Origin: Mesorhizobium_B sp964242945
GTDB lineage: Bacteria; Pseudomonadota; Alphaproteobacteria; Rhizobiales; Rhizobiaceae
Assembly (NCBI GenBank): GCA_964242945.1
Contig: CAXTCF010000124.1
Coordinates: 1 to 11,261, forward strand
Length of the DNA stretch: 11,261 nucleotides
Direction: 5' to 3'
In this document: in pieces, positions 6,763 through 11,261 of the stretch
Numbering within the stretch: position 1 is the first letter of the stretch
Layout of the letters: the number at the start of each line of letters is the position of its first letter
Program-made: the position numbers and the translations under genes
The notes under the pieces: model-generated
The model's input: the letters and a program-made list of their open reading frames with translations, nothing else
The model's database searches: none
What the model was told of the DNA's origin: nothing

Positions 6763-6942
6763 ATGTTGCAGACAGTCTTGGGAACACTGAGCCAAGCCGC
6801 CCATCTCGCGGCGATCCTGCTGATCCTCTACGGCGCCTTCCTCGTTGTCGGGGCGATGTTGAGCAACGCCAACGCGATGTCCTTCGTCCGGGGGTTCGCC
6901 TTCGTCATTGCCGGCACCTGGCTGGCCGGCATCGTCGGTTAG
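6763..6942 (+). CDS. Small two-helix membrane protein (59 aa)
   Basis: ATG 6763 follows GGAGA (6753-6757) with a 5-nt spacer. The 59-aa product has two hydrophobic segments (about 11-32 and 41-58) separated by SNANAMSFVRG. The layout of two helices with a short loop is reminiscent of the mature part of TrbC/VirB2-type pilins, but I see no signal peptide or diagnostic residues, and one small membrane protein is weak ground for that name. The stop at 6940-6942 is 10 nt from the next start, whose Shine-Dalgarno overlaps it. It is probably a membrane component of the same module. Confidence 0.65.
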   Translation: MLQTVLGTLSQAAHLAAILLILYGAFLVVGAMLSNANAMSFVRGFAFVIAGTWLAGIVG

Positions 6943-6952
6943 GAGCGCAACC

Positions 6953-7702
6953 ATGAAGGGGGCGTCCAAAGGTTCCTCCGGCAAAGGTGCCGCACCAACG
7001 TCGACCTCCGGCCCTCGCTATGCGCCGCTCGCCGACGCGCATGTGCGCGTTCATCAGAGGCTGCAACACGAGACGCTTGCCTTCCGCGCGAGCGACCATG
7101 CGACGACGCCCCAGACCGACAAGACCGCGTCGAAGCCGGCGACCGTCGCCGGCAACAGCTGGGCTGAGCGTGCCAGGGCGATGGCACGGCTCGCCCATGC
7201 GCGCCTGTTCGGGACCTATCCGAGCTTGTCGCCTGAGGGTACGGCAAGCGTGACAAGCGTCTCCCTGCAACGTCTCCAGGTTGAGAACCCGCGGCCGCTC
7301 GGCGCCATGACGCCCGCGCCGACACGAGTAGCGCCGGCTCCAACCGCCTCGCCCACCCCTGTCCATCACGGCATCGTCCGGGCCGATATCGCAACCCTGG
7401 GGGAAGCCTCGTCGCAAGCCGTTCGGACGCCGGTGCCGGCAGCGGCACAGAAGGCAGCCGCAGCCCAAGCTCTTACCCCGTCCACAGAAGCACGGATTTC
7501 GGCCGTACACGATCAGTTTGTGGCAGCCGCCAAGCGTGGAGAGATGGCAAAAGCGCCGGCATCAAAGCCCGGACGCACGCTCGATGAACACTTGAAAGCC
7601 AAATCGACTTCCCCGCAGTCCGCTAAAGGCGTCCAGTCGCCCAAGGGAAAAGTCACCGACAAGAGCGCAGCGCAAGATGTCGAGCCAGAAATGGGAAGCT
7701 AA
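6953..7702 (+). CDS. Ala/Pro-rich hydrophilic protein, unknown function
   Basis: A 249-aa protein from ATG 6953, chosen because AGGAG (6941-6945) lies 7 nt upstream; a longer frame from TTG 6908 would sit inside the preceding gene. Residues 1-60 are polar and basic. Residues 65-85 contain an amphipathic helix (SWAERARAMARLAHARLFG). Residues 115-140 are Pro/Ala/Thr-rich and disordered-looking, residues 160-215 form a charged helical region, and the C-terminus is Lys/Ser-rich. There is no signal peptide, membrane helix or catalytic motif. It is the last gene of the plus-strand operon and overlaps the stop of the convergent 87-aa gene by 3 bp. It could be a DNA- or relaxosome-binding accessory protein, but this is context only. 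Confidence 0.7.
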   Translation: MKGASKGSSGKGAAPTSTSGPRYAPLADAHVRVHQRLQHETLAFRASDHATTPQTDKTASKPATVAGNSWAERARAMARLAHARLFGTYPSLSPEGTASVTSVSLQRLQVENPRPLGAMTPAPTRVAPAPTASPTPVHHGIVRADIATLGEASSQAVRTPVPAAAQKAAAAQALTPSTEARISAVHDQFVAAAKRGEMAKAPASKPGRTLDEHLKAKSTSPQSAKGVQSPKGKVTDKSAAQDVEPEMGS

Positions 7703-7962
7703 TGCTGATCGGGTCTGCGCATGATGATCTTGGCTAGATCGTGGCCTAAAGCCTGTTTGATGGCCGCAACGCGATCCTGACCAACGTCGACCTGCGCCTG
7801 CAGGGCCGTTAGATCGAGTGCCGCGACCTGGTTCCAAGTCGAACTCTCACCGATCCTGGCGACCGTCGCTCGCAAGTCCTGCAAGCCCTCCTCAAGCGCG
7901 ACGATCCTTTGTCCGAAGGCCTCCAGGATGTCTGCAATCTTGTCGAGGGTTTGCTCATTCAT
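7699..7962 (-). CDS. Small helical protein at the end of the mob operon (87 aa)
   Basis: I choose ATG 7962; the longer open frame upstream is unconvincing and overlaps the probable relaxase tail. The 87-aa product is acidic to neutral and heptad-patterned: residues 2-40 (LDKIADILEAFGQRIVALEEGL) and 47-78 look like two coiled-coil helices split by ESSTWNQ. No Shine-Dalgarno lies at the right distance; the nearest is AGGG, about 18 nt upstream. TATGAT and TATAGT boxes sit just before the start, so a short or leaderless transcript is possible. It begins 20 bp after the stop of the -1-frame relaxase tail (7983) and ends convergently with the plus-strand operon. It may be a relaxosome accessory protein. 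No family is recognised. Confidence 0.55.
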   Translation of the reverse strand: MNEQTLDKIADILEAFGQRIVALEEGLQDLRATVARIGESSTWNQVAALDLTALQAQVDVGQDRVAAIKQALGHDLAKIIMRRPDQH

Positions 7963-7982
7963 CAGAACTATACTATCATACC

Positions 7983-8369
7983 CTAAGATTGTTTGGTAGG
8001 ATTTTCGTAGAGTTGCTCGACACGCCTCGCGCGTCTTGTTGGACGATCCGGTTCGGTCGGCTGCCCTAGCCATTGGCGCCGGCAGGCAAGCCGAGCCGCC
8101 TCGCGCCATACGGCCCATCTACGTTCACACTCTCGCATCGCGGCCCTCCGCTCATCCTTGGCCGCTGCGACCAGCGCCCGCCGCAGATCGCCCCGCGCAG
8201 TCTGGCCAAGGGCGGCGATCTTGGCTGCATGGAAGGCCGAGAGCAGCGCACGCTCCGACTGGTATTCCGTTTCACTTGGAAAGGCCGCCTCGACTGGGAC
8301 GGAACCCCGGTCCGGCCATTGGCGGGGTTCCTCTCTCAGTCCGAGCCGGGCTCGATGCCGCGCCCGGCT
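7983..8369 (-). pseudogene. C-terminal part of the relaxase in the -1 frame
   Basis: On the minus strand the -1 frame relative to the relaxase is open from 8369 to TAG at 7983-7985 (128 codons). It reads like real protein: strongly G/C third positions in its middle and a charged helical run such as ERALLSAFHAAKIAALGQ, then RRALVAAAKDERRAAMRE and RWAVWREAARLA. It has no ATG, GTG or TTG before the well-formed part; the first ATG is deep inside. Relaxases of this type usually end in long charged helices, so this is most simply the displaced C-terminus of the relaxase, making about 600 aa in total. The shift must lie between 8369 and 8339, where both frames are open. One lost base, a sequencing error or a -1 recoding event would explain it. 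Alternatively it is a separate gene with an unusual start. Confidence 0.6.
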
Positions 8370-9784
8370 TCATGCGATACGCCGCGGCCAGAGCTGACCG
8401 CAGACGCGGAACGGCTGCCCGGCGATGGCGTGGCTGGCGTCGGAGGCGCGGTCAGCCACGCCGTTCCGCGTGCGGCCCGCTCGGTGAGCCGTTCCCAAAC
8501 CGGATCCCTGGTGGCTGCCGATGCACCGGTCTCGGCCTCCCTGCGGGTCCGTTGCGCCAGCCGGTCGCGATAGCGCTGGGCCGAGCTTTCCTGGGCCACG
8601 AGTCCGGCGTTCTGCGACCACCGGAAGGCCGGCGCGCGGCGCACCGCATGGCGGGATGACTGGTCTGCAAGCGTATCGGCAGGCGCGTTGCGTGAAGCAT
8701 TTTGGTTCGGCGCATTCTGGTTGGCTGCTCGCGCCGCAGCCTCGCCGCGCTCGGCATGGAGCGCCAGCCGCTCGACGGAGGACAGATTGCGCTCCTGAGC
8801 ACGCAGAAGCTCTCCGCGCTCCGCCTTCTGGCGATCGAGAAGGGTTCGATATTGGACGTCGCGCACGAGCCGGAGCTTCTCGCAAGCGGCATCGCGGCGG
8901 GTTTCCAGCACGATGCGCTGGCGCTCGATCAGATCGGCCTTAACCGCCGCGACCACGCTGGCGTCGGCCCCAGCCCGCTCCGCGCGGAAGCACGCCGACC
9001 AATTTGGGGCGAACGCCCGCCGCACCTCGCGATAGACTTGGTTGCGAACGCTCTTGTACGCCGATTTCCCGGCGTCGAAGAAGCCAATACGCTCTTCTTT
9101 CTGAAGCTCTTTCAAGGCCCGCCATTCGAGCGTCTCTGCCATCAATCGTGCGTCCCGCGCCTCGCTCGTTCCAGCGATGCGCGCCGCCTCGGCCCGCTCG
9201 TAGGCACCTCGCGCTTCGTCCAGCAACTGCCAGACATTCCGGGGCGGCGATGGCTCCCGCTCAGCGACTGGCTTCAGCCGCTCCTCGCAGAAGATCTTGC
9301 CGCGCCCCTGTTCGTAGCCGTGCGCCCACTTCTGCGCCCGGCGGCGTTCGAAGCCGTCGTTCAGCGCCCGGCCATCCTCGCCGATCACGTTGATCGCGAG
9401 ATGAACGTGCGGATGCTTGCGGTCCGTATGTGCCACTATAATGGTCTGGTTCTGCCAACCCATGTGGTGTAAAAAGTTCTCCGCCGCCTTTATCATCTCG
9501 GCTTTAGTCGGCGCTTCGGACGGATGCCATGCCAAGGACAGATGCTTGACCGGCTTCTCGACTTTGCGGCCGCCACCGTGCACGCCGACGCTCAACTTAA
9601 AGAACTCGGCGTTGCGATAAATCCACAGCATCTCGTTGACGGCGCCGCCGACATCATCATTCGCAAGGTTGAGCGTATGGGTCCAGGCGACGCGCTCGGC
9701 AGTGGCCGCCCGGCCTGTGTCATGCGTCAGGTACTGCACCAGCGACTTGAACGACGATCCTGGCTTCCAGAATTTGACGATCAT
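8336..9784 (-). CDS. Relaxase / mobilization nuclease, PF03432 type
   Basis: A 482-aa nickase that would cut and covalently hold one strand at oriT and pilot it through the coupling protein. The N-terminal relaxase domain (about 1-170) shows a motif I candidate tyrosine Y18 in SLVQYLTH, the strand KHLSLAWHPSE (80-90), and a motif III metal site HTDRKHPHVHLAIN with H119, D121, H124, H126 and H128. This fits the MOBP/VirD2-like broad family better than TrwC or TraI types. From 180 on the protein is Arg/Ala/Glu-rich and helical, without primase or helicase motifs. A Pro/Ser-rich linker lies near 445-475 before the stop. ATG 9784 overlaps the mobC stop (ATGA), so translation is coupled. The C-terminus is probably truncated by a frameshift (see 7983-8369). 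The catalytic domain is complete. Confidence 0.88.
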   Translation of the reverse strand: MIVKFWKPGSSFKSLVQYLTHDTGRAATAERVAWTHTLNLANDDVGGAVNEMLWIYRNAEFFKLSVGVHGGGRKVEKPVKHLSLAWHPSEAPTKAEMIKAAENFLHHMGWQNQTIIVAHTDRKHPHVHLAINVIGEDGRALNDGFERRRAQKWAHGYEQGRGKIFCEERLKPVAEREPSPPRNVWQLLDEARGAYERAEAARIAGTSEARDARLMAETLEWRALKELQKEERIGFFDAGKSAYKSVRNQVYREVRRAFAPNWSACFRAERAGADASVVAAVKADLIERQRIVLETRRDAACEKLRLVRDVQYRTLLDRQKAERGELLRAQERNLSSVERLALHAERGEAAARAANQNAPNQNASRNAPADTLADQSSRHAVRRAPAFRWSQNAGLVAQESSAQRYRDRLAQRTRREAETGASAATRDPVWERLTERAARGTAWLTAPPTPATPSPGSRSASAVSSGRGVSHEAGRGIEPGSD

Positions 9785-10116
9785 GGCGCGATCGCTCTGG
9801 CAACGATAGCCCGGATGTCGGTCAACAGCGGCTGGAGGTCAGGGGGAGAAGGTTGGCCGGCTGCGTCAAGCTGGCGGGAAATGTGTGTCAACGCGACGCC
9901 AATCTTCCGGAAAGCTTCTACCGTGAGCGGATCGAATGGACGGACGGATGCCACCGCTCCGGCAGCGACGGCCCGGCCCAATGCCGCCGTGCGGGCATAC
10001 TCCGCGACGCGCAGCCCCACCGCCGCAGCGCGCAACGTGACCTGCTCGAACTCGCGGCTATTCAGCGCGATGTTGACCTGCCGGTCTCGCTTCTCGATTG
10101 CCTTGGGGCGGGCCAT
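9781..10116 (-). CDS. mobC: MobC-like ribbon-helix-helix relaxosome protein
   Basis: A 111-aa protein from ATG 10116 (MARPKAIEKRDRQVN...). The frame extends to an ATG at 10167, but that start would cover a strong hairpin and lacks the family's usual beginning. The ribosome binding site is weak. Residues 12-46 fit a ribbon-helix-helix DNA-binding fold (RQVNIALNSREFEQV, then helices ending VAEYARTAALG). Residues 70-86 (RKIGVALTHISRQLDAA) match the characteristic MobC signature of the type IGxNLNQIARxLN. MobC proteins bind oriT and help the relaxase open the nic region, and often repress their own operon. It is the first gene of the mob operon and overlaps the relaxase start. The predicted promoter and dyads lie just upstream. 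Confidence 0.8.
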   Translation of the reverse strand: MARPKAIEKRDRQVNIALNSREFEQVTLRAAAVGLRVAEYARTAALGRAVAAGAVASVRPFDPLTVEAFRKIGVALTHISRQLDAAGQPSPPDLQPLLTDIRAIVARAIAP

Positions 10117-10158
10117 GCCTGTTGTTCCAGTGCCGAGCGCATGCGTCCTGCGTAGCCA

Positions 10159-10176
10159 TCCGAACAAAAGTTCGGA
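10159..10176. repeat. Perfect 7-bp inverted repeat with AAAA loop
   Basis: tccgaac (10159-10165), aaaa, gttcgga (10170-10176). It lies 43 bp upstream of the mobC start in the expected mRNA leader. It is a candidate MobC operator or oriT hairpin. Confidence 0.55.
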
Positions 10177-10188
10177 CGGCGGAGCTTA

Positions 10189-10207
10189 GTTTCGGCTATG
10201 CCGAGAC
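10189..10207. repeat. 8-bp near-perfect inverted repeat
   Basis: gtttcggc (10189-10196), loop tat, gccgagac (10200-10207), with a single G-T pair (10191/10205). It sits 12 bp from the neighbouring dyad, also within the mob leader. Confidence 0.5.
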
Positions 10208-10231
10208 ACATCTCGCTACTCTCTTCCCCGC

Positions 10232-10259
10232 ACTATAGTCCTTCGTGCTTCCGCTTCAA
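10232..10259 (-). promoter_or_regulatory. Candidate promoter of the mob operon
   Basis: On the minus strand, TTGAAG (plus positions 10254-10259; four of six match TTGACA) and TATAGT (10232-10237; five of six match TATAAT) are separated by 16 bp. Transcription would start near 10225, about 110 bp before mobC, placing both neighbouring dyads in the leader. This is based on sequence match only. Confidence 0.4.
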
Positions 10260-10381
10260 ACACGGAAGTCAATTGGAAACAATTTTGCTCGCGGCATTAC
10301 CGAGAATTACACATTATTACATGGTGCTGACTTTGACATTGCTGCCTCAGACTGTCGTGGGCAAAAGAGGCACGTTCGCAT

Positions 10382-10603
10382 TCATGTCGACGCAAAACGT
10401 CTCCCACGATCACCCCGTCGTCTGCGTCTTCCCCCCGACCGCCATCGCTGCTTGACGCGCTTCGCCGCCGGAAGCGAACTCGCCGTGAGTGTCATCGGGG
10501 AGCGATCCGCGGCGAGTGACAGCGGCTCGACCATCTCGTGAAGCTGACGGGCTGCCCTGATCCAGGCTGACCTGCAGAACTGATGAGCGCTCGCCGGCTC
10601 CAT
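10382..10603 (-). CDS. Doubtful small basic ORF downstream of DUF736
   Basis: A 73-aa frame starting ATG 10603, 3 bp after the DUF736 stop. Residues 10-45 (SAWIRAARQLHEMVEPLSLA) look protein-like and amphipathic. The last 25 residues are mostly Arg, as expected of random GC-rich sequence. There is no good Shine-Dalgarno. An 8-bp inverted repeat (10478-10485 / 10510-10517) lies inside it. It may be a real co-transcribed small protein with a degraded end, or chance; no family is recognised. Confidence 0.3.
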   Translation of the reverse strand: MEPASAHQFCRSAWIRAARQLHEMVEPLSLAADRSPMTLTASSLPAAKRVKQRWRSGGRRRRRGDRGRRFAST

Positions 10604-10606
10604 GAT

Positions 10607-11017
10607 CTAAGCCGACTCTCCAGGACGGAGCGCTCGGCCCATACTCGGGCGACGTCCTTTGGCCGATGGCCGGTCCGGCTCCGCTTTGCGGCCTTCGCCG
10701 CGCGGGCGGTTCCAGACCAGGGTCGCCTTGCCGTCAGCCTCCGGAAATAGCGCCGCATTTAGGGTCTGCGACAGGGACGGGTCGTCGAGAACGACGGACA
10801 GATAAGACTTGCCCTTGTCGCTCTTGCGCGTCCATGCAGCGCCCAGTTCGACCCCGCCGTCGTTGCTGGCATCACGAACGACGCGGTAGTCCGGCTCGCG
10901 TTCGCTCCCCCGGCGCGTAGGCCGCAGCTGGATTTCGAGGCGGTCGATCAGCAAGGTGCTGACCGTGCCATGATAGGTGTCGGTGGACTTGTCGTAGTTG
11001 AAGTTGCCGATAATCAT
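10607..11017 (-). CDS. DUF736 family protein
   Basis: A 136-aa protein; ATG 11017 follows GGGAGAA (plus 11023-11029) with a 5-nt spacer. The first 105 residues follow the DUF736 pattern: MIIGNFNYDKSTDTYHGTV at the start, then a basic strand (LEIQLRPT), PDYRVVR, ELGAAWTRKSDKGKSYLSV and the LDDPSLSQTLNAALF block, ending in LVWNR. The remaining 30 residues are a basic, Pro/Arg-rich tail. DUF736 proteins are small beta-rich proteins found on alphaproteobacterial plasmids and integrative elements, commonly near conjugation and antirestriction genes; their biochemical role is not established. It is oriented with the mob operon but separated from mobC by about 490 bp. A dyad in its promoter region may be an operator. 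Confidence 0.9.
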   Translation of the reverse strand: MIIGNFNYDKSTDTYHGTVSTLLIDRLEIQLRPTRRGSEREPDYRVVRDASNDGGVELGAAWTRKSDKGKSYLSVVLDDPSLSQTLNAALFPEADGKATLVWNRPRGEGRKAEPDRPSAKGRRPSMGRALRPGESA

Positions 11018-11082
11018 CCGAGTTCTCCCGTTTCCATTGTTTGGTGATGGGAGGGAGGCTAGCGATGCTTGGTACGATCGGG

Positions 11083-11103
11083 CAATTCGTGGAATTGTTT
11101 ATA
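11083..11103 (-). promoter_or_regulatory. Dyad and -10-like box upstream of DUF736
   Basis: caattc (11083-11088), gtg, gaattg (11092-11097) is a perfect 6-bp inverted repeat. It directly abuts TATAAA read on the minus strand (plus 11098-11103), about 66 bp before the DUF736 start. The arrangement fits an operator overlapping the transcription start. No good -35 box is visible. Confidence 0.4.
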
Positions 11104-11174
11104 AGAAAGAATGCCTGCATCCCGGAGTTAACCCGGCCGAAGTCGGTCGCGGCGATGGCGTAAGCGGCGGTCTG

Positions 11175-11261
11175 TCACGAATCGCGGCCGCTGGCGCTCT
11201 TTCCAGCCGCCGCCGTGCCCCGGGTGGCCATCACCTGGAAGCCCATCTCGGTCAGCCGCCG
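11175..11261 (-). pseudogene. carB: Fragment resembling the MGS domain of carbamoyl-phosphate synthase large subunit
   Basis: The minus-strand frame entering from the right edge reads RRLTEMGFQVMATRGTA (11261-11211), then AAGKSASGRDS and a stop at 11175-11177. The first 17 residues match the pattern at the start of the MGS-like domain of CarB (ARRLxExGFxLxATRGTAxxLRE). The expected continuation (about 100 more residues) is absent, and I do not find it in the other two frames. This suggests a carB gene truncated at this point, by element insertion, deletion or misassembly. With only 17 informative residues the identification is tentative; MGS domains also occur in PurH and methylglyoxal synthase, but the 'ATRGTA' wording favours CarB. 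Confidence 0.4.

Larger units (their letters stand above)
10117..10380. promoter_or_regulatory. Gene-free region upstream of mobC, candidate oriT and control region
   Basis: There is no convincing gene on either strand; plus-strand open frames here have no binding site and no protein-like pattern. It contains three dyads: 10159-10176 (7-bp stem, AAAA loop), 10189-10207 (8-bp stem with one G-T pair) and 10248-10268 (6-bp arms cttccg/cggaag). It also holds a promoter candidate for the mob operon. Transfer origins commonly lie next to the mobC/relaxase genes and carry such inverted repeats, so this is the best oriT location in the window. The nick site itself cannot be assigned. Confidence 0.45.

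Noticed and set aside
8339..8369. A defined slippery heptamer for programmed -1 frameshifting
   Set aside because: No classical X XXY YYZ site is visible in the relaxase frame in this interval, so recoding remains only one of several explanations.
8036..9472. Plus-strand open frames of 207 and 256 codons opposite the relaxase
   Set aside because: They are antisense to the relaxase and its tail, with no family pattern; the minus strand carries clear relaxase motifs.
10146..10151. TCCTG|C as an RP4/VirD2-like nick site
   Set aside because: Only a partial match to the core, and it is on the wrong side of the hairpin for that type, so kept as a remark and not as a feature.
10117..10167. N-terminal extension of MobC from ATG 10167
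   Set aside because: It covers a strong hairpin and the leader, has no binding site, and MobC-type proteins commonly begin at the MARPK position.
10198..10541. Plus-strand frames of 85 and 98 codons upstream of mobC
   Set aside because: They overlap the predicted promoter and dyads, lack a Shine-Dalgarno, and their translations show no consistent protein character.
1..11261. CRISPR arrays, tRNA or rRNA genes
   Set aside because: No regularly spaced repeats, cloverleaf-like segments or rRNA-like sequence were seen on reading the window.

Overview
The window is GC-rich DNA, mostly coding at high third-position GC, with genes typical of Alphaproteobacteria (probably Rhizobiales or Sphingomonadales): a DUF736 protein, a MobC/relaxase pair and a TraG/VirD4-type coupling protein. 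It looks like most of a mobilizable element (an integrated element or a plasmid segment). It has its own relaxosome and coupling protein, but no recognisable type IV secretion mating-pore genes (VirB4/TrbE, VirB6, VirB8-10) are visible. A 10-base run of N at 1557-1566 makes this a scaffold, so linkage of the left 1.55 kb to the rest is an assembly assertion.

Left part (1-1556): the 3' part of a gene for a MORN-like repeat protein runs in from the left edge. An AT-rich intergenic stretch with inverted repeats follows, then a small excisionase/AlpA-like helix-turn-helix gene. After that come about 660 bases without a convincing gene, holding a perfect 10-bp inverted repeat, C-tracts and the gap.

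Central plus-strand operon (1676-7702): a 493-aa four-helix membrane protein with a long helical tail, a membrane-anchored protein with a von Willebrand A-like fold, a small basic membrane protein, a 206-bp spacer with hairpins, the coupling ATPase, two very small membrane proteins (45 and 59 aa), and an Ala/Pro-rich protein. Most joints are 1-4 bp overlaps or short spacers with Shine-Dalgarno sequences. I infer that the unknown genes serve the coupling protein, as an accessory membrane complex for DNA transfer.

Minus-strand mobilization operon (10116 to 7699): MobC-like ribbon-helix-helix protein, then a PF03432-type relaxase overlapping it by ATGA, then an 87-aa helical protein. The relaxase frame stops at 8336, but a coding-like open frame continues in the -1 frame to 7983. 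The relaxase is therefore probably about 600 aa in intact relatives and is frameshifted here, by mutation, sequencing error or recoding. Upstream of mobC are a plausible promoter and several dyads, the most likely place for the transfer origin.

Right end: a DUF736 gene on the minus strand with a dyad in its promoter region, then a fragment at the right edge resembling the MGS domain of carbamoyl-phosphate synthase large subunit. The fragment loses the family pattern after about 17 codons. It may mark the element boundary.
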